Assembly: GCA_951799425.1 (NCBI GenBank)
Contig: OX637401.1
Coordinates: 16,393,501-16,457,500, forward strand
Reading direction: 5' to 3'
From: Ilex aquifolium
Lineage: Eukaryota; Streptophyta; Magnoliopsida; Aquifoliales; Aquifoliaceae
Length of the DNA stretch: 64,000 bases
The notes under the pieces are model-generated. The model was given only the letters and a program-made list of their open reading frames with translations. It was not told the origin of the DNA and did no database searches. The position numbers and the translations under genes are program-made. Below, piece by piece: positions 11,100 to 21,797 of the stretch (the stretch's first letter is position 1; each line of letters begins with the position of its first letter).

Positions 11100-12650
11100 G
11101 CTTCATCAGTTGTATTGCTTTGAAGAGGAAGAAAATAGTACTTACAGAGAGTGCGGATCCATCCCTTTTTCGTAGGGCATCCCTTTTTATTTATACAAGG
11201 GTAAATTTTTGTCTTCTTCCTTGAGGGTGTGATCCCCTCGATATATTATAATCATTGAGGTATATTTGCCCATTAAAGACAATCATATCCACAAGATACA
11301 TGGGCCTCTAAAAACAGTTAAGTGACATACTTGAGACGGTAGCTTGATACGCAAGATAAGGTTTCTTTGTCGAGCTCTTCATCTTCTCCCAGTAGCAAGG
11401 TGCGAGTTGGCTTCATGGATGTCGCATTGCTCTAGCAGGGGCGGATTCAGCATGAGGGCAACTGCCCCCACTAGAATTTTAAAAAGTTTTGGATATTATT
11501 TGAAATTTCAAAATTTTTTTTACAAAAAATAAAATTTTCCCCAACTAAAATTTTTATAAAAAAACTTAAGTTTGTCAGAGTAACACTAATGAGATCTAAT
11601 TTGGGAGTTAAATTATTATTATCATTTGATTATTAGTGGATCCTAATATTTAACGGGATCTAGAATGTGCTAATCCAATGACAACAGTGAATTAGATTTT
11701 TAAATAAAATTTCTAAATTAGAATACTATTTTATATTTTAGATAAGTGGCATTCTTTCACAAAAAAAGAAAAAATAAACTTACACTTTCCTCATACCACT
11801 TAAATTAAAATTGTTACGATGAGTTTTTTTTATAAATATCAATAAATCACTATTACAACATAAATAATTAGCTATTACATTTTTTGAATAACACATCAAT
11901 AATAAATGAGCAAGCACCTTATAAGAAATCAATCTTGACCTTTTAGTAAGGGTTGACTCATCCACCTACTAGTTAATAGAATTAAGAGTAACCAATAATA
12001 CTATGCTTGGTCAGTTATTGTGGCAATGAGTTTTAGTGATTCTTAATCGATCATTCGCCTTAACTTGATTTTCTTGATCAGTGCTCTAGTTTTTTCGCTT
12101 CTTTTTGTCTCCTCCCTTCTATTATTTTTATTAATGTGAATTGAAATTGGATCTTGATATTTGAAATCGTAATAAATAGGGGTTTAAACTTAGAAATCAT
12201 AATATTAGAAATTGAAATTAGAAAACAAGAATTTTTAATTTAATTGTACTATATATTGAAATATGTATATTATGAATTATATTTTTAATGGAATTATTCA
12301 AACAATTAGACTTTAACAATTTGTCTGTGATCAATCAAAATATATATCTAAGTTTTAATAAAGTTGTGACAAATAGATTTTTTTCAAAATTATTTCTATT
12401 AAATGAATACATCTAGTCCTAATAAGTTGTTTGTTAAAAACTCAATAATAAATTATTGAGTTTATGTTCAAAAAGAAAAAAAAATGTGGAGTTTGAGTCA
12501 AACCAAACATATTGATTTTGAATTAATTACGGATAAATTTTCTAAAAGAAAAACAATATTAAAATAGTTCTAGGTTGCCCCCACTATGAATAATTTCCGG
12601 ATCTACCCTTGTGGTCTAGTACTTGGCAATCTCGAATGGGTTAGTTGGGG
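11100..12650 (-). repeat. LTR-like repeat, copy 2, split
   Basis: This is the same repeat as 6908-7270, recognisable over CTTCCTTGAGGGTGTG, TTGTCGAGCTCTTC and GTGCGAGTTGGCTTCATGGA. It stops at 11435 and resumes at 12612 up to a GAATGGGTTAGTT segment. The gap is exactly a hAT-type insertion. The matching uninterrupted sequence in copy 1 serves as the empty site. Confidence 0.65.
11436..12611. mobile_element. non-autonomous hAT element, 1176 bp
   Basis: It starts CAGGGGCGGATTCAG and ends with the reverse complement of CAAGGGTAGATCCGG, so the terminal inverted repeats follow the hAT CARGGG pattern. Flanks are TGCTCTAG at 11428-11435 and TGGTCTAG at 12612-12619, an 8-bp duplication with one difference. 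Near both ends there is a GCAACTGCCCCCAC-type subterminal motif, as in a common plant hAT MITE group. The interior is AT-rich with no transposase, so movement would have needed an enzyme from elsewhere. Confidence 0.85.
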
Positions 12651-12756
12651 CTGGATCTGAGTAACTTAATTTAACTAAATTTTAACAAATTACATATAAA
12701 TTTGAACTAAATTTCTTCAAATAATCACTTATTTTCTTTAAAATTTATATAAAAAA

Positions 12757-12927
12757 TCTATATAATAAAGTAGTTAGATTGTTTGTCTTGATATTTTCGC
12801 GGCTCAGATCGTTTGAGGAGATTATTGATCCGACGGTCCTAATTCGAAATCTCCCCCCCCCCCCCCCCAAATTTTTTGAACAAGTCTTTCATTCCTTCTA
12901 CAATTCTAAGACATCTATCTCTCTTAT

Positions 12928-12984
<57 letters not shown>

Positions 12985-14456
12985 TTTCATACTACCTGAT
13001 GATCATGCAGCTCACACATCTCTTTCAATCAGCTTTCTCTCCCTCTCACATAATTTGACGACCAATATAAAAATTAATCGCTAACACATTAATTAGGTCG
13101 TTAATTATAATTCTATATAATTAAAGATTATTTTTAAAAATTTCAAATAAACAAATGGATCTTAAATACAGATTCTTTGCGTGAAAACGAGTTGAATGAC
13201 TACAATATATGTTATATTTCGTATTGAAATAAAACACTATAATATTCGAATGTTATAATAGGCGAATAATATATATGTAATTTGTAATAAATTTATTTAT
13301 TTATATAATAAAATATCTAGATTGTTTGTCTTAAACTTTTTGGGGCTCAGATCATTTGAATAGATTATTGATCCGATGGTCCTAATGCGAAATTTTTTCT
13401 CCCAATTTTTCGAACAAGGTTTTCATTCCTTTCACAATTCTAAGACTCATATATCTCTTATTCCTCTCTCTATCTCATACTATCTTATGCTCATGCAACT
13501 CATACGTCTCTCTTAATCAACTCTCTTTCTCTATACTGCGACGAACAATATAAAAATTAATCGTTAACACATTAATTAAATCGTTAATTATGATTCTATA
13601 TAATTAAGAATTATTTTTAGAAATTTTAAATAAACAAATGGACCTCAATTACATATTCTTTGCATGAAAACGAGTCGAATGACTATAATGTGTGTCATAT
13701 TTCGTATTGAAATGAAAATACTATAATATTTGGATGGTATAATAGGCGAATAATATATATATAATTTGTGATATATCTATATAATAAAGGAGCTAGCATT
13801 GTTTGTCTTGAGCTGTTCGCAGTTCAAATTATTTTAAGATTATTGATCAATCAATCGAAACTCTTCTTCCAAACTTTTTTTCCACTAAAAAATTATAAGA
13901 ATCATTTCATTTTATTTGATTATCGGTTCGAAGTAATTATGATTAGGATTCGAATTTAACTGAATTTGATTGTCGCGTATAAAGTATATTTTCTTGCTTA
14001 AACTTAATTTTGCTTGAATGTTACGAGTATTCAAATTGAAATTGATTATAAAATAATAAAAATATTTACATTAAAAAAAATTATGGTGTCACTGTGAACG
14101 GGAAGATATAAGAATTAGTTTGTAGGTTTAAGATAGAAGTGTTAATTGAGTCGAACTTTAATTCAATTCTCGGTTTGACATGATTATAATTAAGACTCGA
14201 ATTGAGTGTTGAAATCGTTGATGTTTGATCAATAATAATTATATTTTCTTAGATGTTTGAATTAATATGTTGCAATAGTTGTAGCGCGACTTTCGTTATA
14301 TAAAAGTTTGATTATATATGTTCTGCATATAAATTGAATAATGTCAATTTGATTGTTGTATTGTTGAAATTATATTATACATTGCCTTTATTTATGAACA
14401 AATAATTTCATTTCTTTACGAGTAATGTAGTGTCTTTAGGCATGAACAATTACTAG
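12757..14456 (+). mobile_element. Helitron-like element with tandem copies
   Basis: The left end reads TCTATATAATAAAG after an A. The right end reads ATTACTAG before a T, matching the Helitron rule of TC...CTRR inserted between A and T. The same head sequence, followed by a TTGTTTGTCTT block, returns at about 13303 and 13774, giving tandem units of about 545 and 470 bp. No Rep/helicase gene is present. The hairpin expected just before CTAG is weak here, so I keep this as a candidate. Confidence 0.5.
12852..12981. repeat. poly-C run and (CT)n microsatellite
   Basis: An uninterrupted C run lies at about 12852-12867 and a pure CT run at about 12931-12981. The 101-codon frame across it is repeat-derived (serine-leucine alternation) and not a gene. 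Confidence 0.9.
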
Positions 14457-15310
14457 TATATAAATATTTGAAATCGGATCAGATATAAGTATATCCAAAT
14501 TAGAATCCATAAAATATAAAATATTGGATTTGGATTCTAATAATCGGTAAAAAAAAAAAAAAACCATATCCGACTAATCAGGTTCAGGCTCGGATCAAAA
14601 TTCGATTCATTGATATGCATACACACATGTGATGCATTTTCATTGGCCAAAAATAGAGACAATATCAAAAAATATATTTTGGTCGGGTAACACTCCTCTT
14701 TCACATCACACAAGGGACATGAATTCAGCAATAATAAGTGTTGTGGATGAACGTGTCCAAGAGGGATAAGGGTTAGACGTCCGAGAGATGACAGCCATAT
14801 CCGCGTTGTTGAATTCAAGTCCTTGCCATCGTCCGCAGCTGACTCGGTATACATAGCATATAATCTCTGCGACTAAACTCTCAACGCATTCAAAGGCGGA
14901 GACCGAAGAATGAATTAAGCATTCAAAGGACTACTTGGTAAACGCATTCCTACTTCTCCTTTGCTTCCAAACAAAACAAAATCACATGAATAATTTAATA
15001 TGACATTGAACACGATATGCCAAAAAAAAAATTGAGAATGGCACGGTCGCTTAATATCAATAACAAATTTAAACAGGAATAATTTAATTTTGGCATGATA
15101 AACTTGTTTTATTAGCATTGTAAGAAAATATTTGATTTATTTCTTTATTTATTATTGTGTGAATTATTATAAAATTAATATTTTTTTATTTAATTTTCTC
15201 TTGGAGTTACGTCGAGCAAATTTATAATTTTTTGGGAGTTATATGTGTGGTGAATTTAGTTGAAAGAAAAGGAGAGATATCATACCAAGAGATATCATAC
15301 CGATCATGAT
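14457..15310. other. intergenic, nothing recognised
   Basis: No supported gene. Frames on the minus strand at 14537-14854 and 14915-15118 have no motif I know. Confidence 0.55.
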
Positions 15311-15525
15311 CTTCTTTTGTTTTTATTTTTTAGTTCAACAATTAGGGGGTTCGAGTTAACTTACTTGCACTTCAACTAATCACTTCCTCAGTCCAGTCAA
15401 AAGGAGACCATCCATGCCGGACTAAGGTATTCACTAGGGATAAAATCTTCAAAATTCGAACTCAAGACATCTAAATTTACTGCTCCTCCCTATTACCATT
15501 TTAGCTACCTTGGGTTACCGACGAT
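15311..15525 (-). mobile_element. SINE, copy 1
   Basis: Read on the minus strand, a tRNA-like head has an A-box-like TAGCTAAAATGGTAA and a B-box-like GAGTTCGAATTTTG. These are followed by a body (GAATACCTTAGTCC, then CTTTTGACTGGACTG) and an A-rich tail, the T-rich run at 15311-15331 on the plus strand. The body is shared with 48721-48900. Such elements are copied by Pol III and moved by LINE machinery. Confidence 0.6.
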
Positions 15526-16525
15526 CAACTGAAAGAGTTTTCTCATTTTTTGATATGCCAAGATTGCAAGCATGCTAGCGTGATTTTCCCGGAAAATGTA
15601 TTCATTTAGCTGGAGAAGAAATATGCATAATCAATTCGTAGAGAATGATATAATTCAAAATTTTGATGATGTGTCGTGACATGTTATCATGCGACATCAT
15701 CAGTATGTAGCTGACTTGTTAGGCTACCTGGCATTTTCGAATTATATTATTGAAAGTTAATTAGAGTTAATTGAAATAGTTAATTAAAATAGAGGGCGTG
15801 ATTGAAATAAAATTGTAAAAGTGGCTAACTAAAATAGAGAATGCAATATTTAAATATATTTTGGCTAACCATTTTAGATAGCTGGTTTAGAGTTGTTTTT
15901 ACAAATAAACATACAACGGTGCCGTTTTGATTTAAAAAAATTTGTTTCGTTACCTTATCGATGTAAAAAAATTTGTTTCGTTACCTTGCCGATGCAAATA
16001 CTCAGTTTTTTGCTTCAACAAGTATTGTTGAAACATAAAATTTAGTATTTACTTCGACTATATACTAACTCAAAAACCTTGTTTTCTTGTAGTGCTACTA
16101 CTACTATTGGACAATTACCTATTAATATATTAAAATAAAATTTGTAAAAAAATTAAATATAAAATAATCAATAAAGATGATGAATAATTTAAATTTGAAT
16201 TAGCCAAATGTAAGGATTTAATTGGAGAAGGACTATGCATTTCTATTAAATAAATTAAAATTATGAGAATTTAGCATTTGTGCGAGGAAGACTTCCAAAA
16301 CCCTCACTATTCTAAATTGATTGTTGTACTGTGTAGTATAGATTATGGAACTAAGATGAATGAGGTAATATATATATATCCCTTTTATTGTATTGAAAAC
16401 AAAAGAAAAAATAGAACACAATATCAGGGAAATAATTATGTAGGGGCACGTACATTGTAAAAGGTCAATAAAAAACATTTTTTTCCCATTGATGTCTCTT
16501 TCTCGTCTTTTTTAAGAGTTATGAA
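15526..16525. other. intergenic, nothing recognised
   Basis: AT-rich sequence with short internal repeats of TTTGTTTCGTTACCTT (15945-15990). No gene. Confidence 0.55.
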
Positions 16526-16696
16526 GAGTAATGTTATACAAACTCAAATGAAACCAAAAAAGTTACAACTCAAATGCATATCATTTATAGGATGAGTGAG
16601 TACCATCAACTTTGTCAATGAGACCCACTCATCGAAGGGATAATATGTATTTTGAATGCTCTTTTTGAATTTCATTTGGGTTGTATAATATTTTTC
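16526..16696. mobile_element. MITE, AATGCTAT family, copy 2
   Basis: The left end GAGTAATGTTATACAA pairs with the reverse complement of the right end around TTTCATTTGGGTTGTATAAT. Flanks GAGTTATGA and GAGTTACCA share 7 of 9 bases. Length and interior resemble copy 1 at 6523. Confidence 0.65.
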
Positions 16697-17339
16697 GAGT
16701 TACCAAACATGCTGACAAAAGATTGTACTGAGTAAGATATTCTTTAAATCAATTATCAACTGGTTTTGACCTAAATATTCTAACTATATATTAAAGTTGG
16801 ACTTTAAGAAGTGTTTGAACTATACTTCATTTTCTTCGATGTGGTAATTTTTTTTTTTCCACATGTGTACTTGTTATGTGTTGCTTCGTTTATCTCTACC
16901 TGTGTGAGAGGTGATCGCATGTGTGGAGGAAACTAGAATTTGTCGAACATCAATATAATAACATCTGTTAAACCAATACGCTTATTGAGTTTTTTTCACT
17001 CATGGTTAATATTCAATAAACAAGTCTTCAATCCAAATTAAATCTTTCTCTCTCTCTCTCTCAAATGTAGTACTATGACATTGGTCCCCCGAGAGAAACT
17101 TCAAAAATTGTATCGTAAATAAATTATGGCATTTAGATTCATCATAAGTCTAGCTTTACAACATTTCTGTTTTTTTTTTTATGGGTTTTTTGGGTGTGTA
17201 TATATTTTTTTAGACTTATTTGAAAGAAAGTGTATGAATAATTATTTTACTCTACTGAGTTCAATTTTAATAAAACATCTTGTGATTAGGTACAAAATTC
17301 AAATGACATTTGAATTTTTTTACTTACTTACCCTCTTTT
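16697..17339. other. intergenic, nothing recognised
   Basis: AT-rich with a short CT run near 17047-17062. No gene. Confidence 0.55.
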
Positions 17340-17735
17340 AAATTATGCATAATTCTTATTTTTTTCACTCTCTCTCCTCCTCCGATTTCTCACACCATTA
17401 CTCTCTATGCATTACTCCCACTCTCTCTCCTATTTTCTGTCTATCTCTATCTCTCCATTACTCTCTCTATCTTTCCCCTATTTTTTTATTCTCTCTCTCC
17501 CATTAATAATTTATTCTCTTTTCAAATATATAAAGATTTGATTTAATTTTTTCATCTCTCTCCCCTTATTTTCTCTCGATGTTACTCTCTCTCCTTATTC
17601 TCTCTCTTTTTATTAACGTTACACCAATACAATTACATCAATCAGTTAAACTTGTCATATAATACACCAAAAAATTACTCATGTGTTCTGATAAATCAAA
17701 CAGTTACACCAAATAATTACACAAAATTACGACAC
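17340..17735 (+). repeat. CT-rich repeat family copy
   Basis: CTCTCTC-type blocks lead into ATATAAAGATTTGATTTAA at about 17527, then ACACCAAT/TTACACCA repeats at 17620-17720, which mirror the minisatellite of the 7800-8590 copy. Frames here are repeat artefacts. Confidence 0.5.
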
Positions 17736-17739
17736 CAAC

Positions 17740-18280
17740 CCAAGAAAAGAAGGAGATGAGATAAAGATCGACTTGAACTCCTAAAGTACCAGAAGCGAAA
17801 CGACCAAAAGTTGAAGAATCACCTTAGATTCGAGGGATCCAGATCAGAAAACCTTAGGAGACAAAAGCTAAAGAGGAAACGAGACAGAAAATGTGCCTAG
17901 AGAACGAAGACGATCAACAGTTGGAGACCAAGAAAAAATGCCTGGGAAGCGTAAAGGAAGCTTCGGAAGTTCTCCAAGTAACCTAAGCACTCACTGAGAC
18001 TACTTGAACGACAAGAGAAGGGAGGAAGTAGATGGAATCGGCTACGGAGAGATTTAAGGCGCTCGAATGGTTGGACGAGTGGCACAATAACGCAGGACGT
18101 GCACGATAATCAAGGCACGAGTGACTCCTCACACGCGTGTGACATCTAAATCCATGGGAAACATCCCATCACACCTATTCCAAGTGAGTGTGAGCCGAGC
18201 TTATCCACAACCAGAAGCTCAAGTTAGTCCCAACCCACGTCAGGCAAGACAAACTTGGCTCAAGACTGGGGAACAACTGA
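17740..18280 (+). other. internal remnant before gypsy-like LTR
   Basis: Higher-GC, purine-rich sequence directly precedes an LTR start and a polypurine-like GACTGGGGAAC (18264-18274). It is probably the 3' internal end of the same element. No protein family can be assigned. Confidence 0.4.
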
Positions 18281-18944
18281 TGATACCAAAAATTATGCAT
18301 GGTTAAGCTCGGCCTAGAAGCAATTAGGAAACATGCCCCCAATAGGAGCCCGCATGATGACGTCAGAATCTAGGTTCTAGTTCAAGACAACTAAGGTCAG
18401 GTGAATGAGCTGAGCTCCCAATCCATAACTGCCCAGCTCATGATTCCTAGCTCGGGAACCGCAGATTTTTTGAGTCAACACCAACGTGACTCTCGTGTAC
18501 ATTACGACAATGACAGCTCACACCTTCTAAAAGGTCACGTGACGCCTAAGGAATGTAGTCTCCAACGACCAAATATTTCATCACATGGGTCGTAACAACC
18601 CTGAAGTGTTCATACTGATTACGCAAGGACCATGCTCCTGCACACTCTAAATAGGAATCAATCCCTAACATTGTAAAGGGTCGAATACCTAAAAATTGAC
18701 TCTCAAGAGCACTTTAATCATCTCTCCCAAGAGTAAGAGACAAAACTGGTAAACCACTATAAACTCCATGTCTGTTAACTTCCATTCTGTGATTATCCTT
18801 GTGTCTACTATTTACCATCGAGAGCCTAACAACTTTGACTGGGTATTCCAGTAAACCCTATTAATGTTCCTTACGAATCTCCAATCTATTTTTCTCCTTT
18901 TGAACCCCGAGCTCTGTTACTCAACCGCATAAATTACACCATCA
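18281..18944 (+). repeat. gypsy-like 3' LTR, about 664 bp
   Basis: It begins TGATACC after a purine-rich tract and ends ACACCATCA, giving TGAT...ATCA ends. A promoter-like CTCTAAATAGGAATC near 18645 is followed by the serine/acid-rich leader composition usual for plant gypsy LTRs. The flanks ACTGA and ATATT differ, so it is not a solo LTR. The 5' part of the element is not found. Confidence 0.5.
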
Positions 18945-18965
18945 ATATTTATGATAAACAAACAT

Positions 18966-19686
18966 TACCCATCATGTTAAGGAGTGGTTTGTTCTGGCAA
19001 TGTATTGATCAATGGCTACTTGATGAAACATCCAGGACTCTTTTTTTTTCCCCTTCTTTTGAGTGAAATCCTCACAATGGGTCCCAAGTTTGGAATAATA
19101 CAAGGTCCACTTAGAAAGCATACTAGTATTTTTCCTTAGTAAAGACCACCGCCCTCCGTTATGTGAGGAAAAACGTCGACTATAGAATCTACAGAATGAG
19201 AAGAAAGCATTTGGACTCCGGTGAGGAAGGACCTTTGAGCCGACTAGAAAATTTATAATTTTTGAAAATGAGAACTCTGTTGGTTCCCAAGACGGCGCCA
19301 ACTGATGGAATAGATTTTAGCACGGGTCGGTGTAGTCGTGACCCGTGATGTCAAAGATCTATAGAATGCTTTTGTCCAGCTGTCGAGGTCCAATGCCACT
19401 ATCCGTTTGCCATCTACAACACAAAGAGAATGCGCCAGAGGTCCCACCGGGGAGGTGCTGGTGAAAGGCCCTTCAATGCCTAAATAAGTCCAACTGAATA
19501 TATGGAGCATAATGTTAATAAATAGAGAAAGTATGTGGGCTTGGAGAATGTTTTTCCCTAGCCGGCTCTGTGTGTGTTCTTGTAGAGTTTTGAATCCCCT
19601 CCTTTGTAAATGTAGATTGAACCCTTTTATAGGTAGAAAAGTGGGTGAAGTTGGCTGCTGAAGCACGATGTGCATTTTGAGTGCCT
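18966..19686 (-). repeat. minus-strand LTR with primer binding site
   Basis: On the minus strand the sequence GTTGGCGCCGTCTTGGGAAC (plus 19283-19302) is the TTGGCGCCGTC type of primer binding site found after the 5' LTR in many plant gypsy elements. The bases before it (..CCATCA, plus 19303 upward) would be the LTR end, and a CCTATAAAAGGG promoter box lies near 19620-19633. Sequence at 18966-19280 would be the start of the internal region. No gag/pol is recognisable. The MULE at 19696 interrupts or abuts its upstream part. Confidence 0.5.
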
Positions 19687-19695
19687 TAGTGGATA
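19687..19695. repeat. MULE target duplication, left
   Basis: TAGTGGATA is identical to 35915-35923. Nine bases is the Mutator-superfamily duplication length. Confidence 0.93.
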
Positions 19696-19962
19696 GAGTT
19701 TTTACCCCAACCCAAGGGGTTTTCAAAAATTATTCACAAAAAAGGGTTGGTTTGAAAGTATTTCCCAAACCTAGGGACTTTTAAAAACGTCAGTTGGTCT
19801 GACATTTTTAAGCCAAAAGACGTCAGTTGGTCTGACGTGTTTAGCCTAAAAACGTCAGACCAAATGATGTTTTTTGATCACTATGGCCCAAGCCCAATAC
19901 CTAAAAATGTTGGTCCAAATGACGTTTTCGCTAAAAACTTCATATGGACTGACGTTTTTAGG
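19696..19962 (+). repeat. MULE left terminal inverted repeat
   Basis: It aligns end to end with the reverse complement of 35655-35914, with one extra block on this side. It contains repeated ACGTCAG...CTGACGT palindromic units near 19785-19960, roughly every 35-40 bases. These are candidates for transposase or host bZIP binding. Confidence 0.88.
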
Positions 19963-20059
19963 CAATCCGAAATCCATTTTTCTTCTTTCTTTTCCCTCTT
20001 CTATCCTTCTCTCTTATTCCCCCAATTCTGTCTGAGGCCTAGGCAAAATCGACGAAATC

Positions 20060-20275
20060 AGTCCACCTCCACCACCAGATAGAAATCCCCAACGAAACCC
20101 ACCACCTCCACCAGCCCACCTCCACCCCTAGCTGACATCCCCAACGAAAACCACCACCTCCCCCACCAGCTGACATCCCCAACAAAAACCACCAACCCAC
20201 CTCCACCACCAGCTGACATCCCCAACGAAAACCACCACCTCCACCACCAGATAGAAATCAGTGAACAGTTGGTAA
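20060..20275 (+). repeat. minisatellite in putative leader exon
   Basis: Four to five units of about 45 bases are built from CACCAGCTGACATCCCC and AACGAAAACCACCACCTCC. The block ends GAACAGTTG|GTAAG, which fits a splice donor. A matching acceptor TATGTAG lies at about 22034-22040. I infer a non-coding leader exon and intron for the transposase. This is not proven. Overlapping ORFs on both strands are low-complexity. Confidence 0.45.
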
Positions 20276-21797
20276 GTTTTGAAGCTTGTGCTCCTATATA
20301 GGTTAGGCTTATAATGTATGTATGGTACATGAACACCTATATATTGGCATTTTGTTCTGAATTTATTTTCAAGTTTCTCTTGGGTGCCTTTATATTTTTA
20401 GGTGTTTGGATTATCATGGACTATGCTTATTAAATCTAACAATTAGGGATTCGTTTGTTTAGCTTGAAAACTCAGGGCAAAGTTCGCAGCTCTGCATATT
20501 TATGGGTCTTTTTTTTTCAATTTATTTTTAAGCTTCTCTTGGGTGCCTGTTTATTTTTAGGTATTTGATTTATCTTAGATGTTGTTTATTCAATCTACAG
20601 TAAGGGATGTGTATGTTTAGTTTGAAAACTCGGGCACAATTGTAAGCTTCACTTTACTATTTTCATCTCAGTATATCAGTATCAGTTCCATGCATGGATA
20701 TAAATAGTGTTGCTTTGTCATGTTATTCCTTAGTCACTTCGAGAAACAAAAAAAAATTGTTATTCCTTGTTCATTTGTTATTAGTCTTGCTAGAGATAGA
20801 AGAGTTTTTTGGTCTTCTCATCTGCAACAGTAAATGCTTGATCAATGGTGTTTTATTGATTGATTTTTGTAAAATCTGCAAAATTTGTGAAAGAATATGA
20901 ATCTTTCAAACTAATGCGTTGGATTGGACAACTAGACTGGTATGAATTAGTTGGAAATTAGAGTGTGTGCACTGTGCAGTCTATTGATGAAGCTCTCATA
21001 AACCTAGAATTTTCTATCATTCATGGGAAGGAAATTGGATAACTTTTGTTGTTAAGCTCCAAGTAATAGTTCTGGTATATAAGGTTTTATAAAGCAATGG
21101 ATGCTCTAGTAAATCATTTGGCATTTATGGCGTGATTAGTGAATGTGGGAATTACAAAAGGGTCATCTGCAGATTGATGTCTAGTAAATCATTTGGCATT
21201 TATTTCCTTGAATCTTACTTCTATTAAGTACTCATTCATTCATTCCTCATTAAGTCCTTTGTAATTCATCATCTGTACGAAACTAAAATTTTAATTTAAA
21301 AGAATATAAAAAGTCATATTAACTATATTTGATGTCTCTCTCCATCTTAATCGAAGTATTGTAGTTATGTCTCTTAGGCATCAAGCACCACATTTTCCTC
21401 AAAATATGCATGTTAATTAATACGCTAAAGTTACTCTAGTATTGTCATGCTTGAGTTGGATAGTCTTGATAATTACGATATAGTTGTAACACCAGCTCGC
21501 TCTCTCAATCTCAGTAATAGCATTGGTGTTATGTCTCTTAGTCAGCAAGCACCACCAATGTTACTGTTTGTATCAAAGTTCATGGTATTGGTTTGACCTC
21601 CCAGTTTGTTTCTTTGCTTGCTCGACACTTCCAACCCTAAGGTTTTCGTATTTTATCAATTCTTGTATGTAACATGCGTTAAATTTCATGGGACTTTGAT
21701 TTACTATGGATCTATTCTTCCTGAAGTATTAACCGTTTCTATCCATCCCCAGGTTCTTCTGAATTCAGAAATTATTCCACAACGGAAACTAATTGAA
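20276..21797 (+). other. MULE leader intron or spacer
   Basis: AT-rich, with no gene. A TCTAGTAAATCATTTGGCAT segment is present twice (about 21107 and 21180), along with a repeated CTTCTCTTGGGTGCCT segment (20374 and 20534). Confidence 0.45.

Noticed and set aside
12779-13084. 101-codon ORF
   Set aside because: Produced by a poly-C run and a (CT)n microsatellite.
18281-18949. Solo LTR
   Set aside because: Flanking pentamers differ and a purine-rich tract precedes it, fitting a 3' LTR of a partly lost element better.
19253-19726. 157-codon minus-strand ORF
   Set aside because: Spans a primer binding site and LTR promoter-like sequence. No protein motif.
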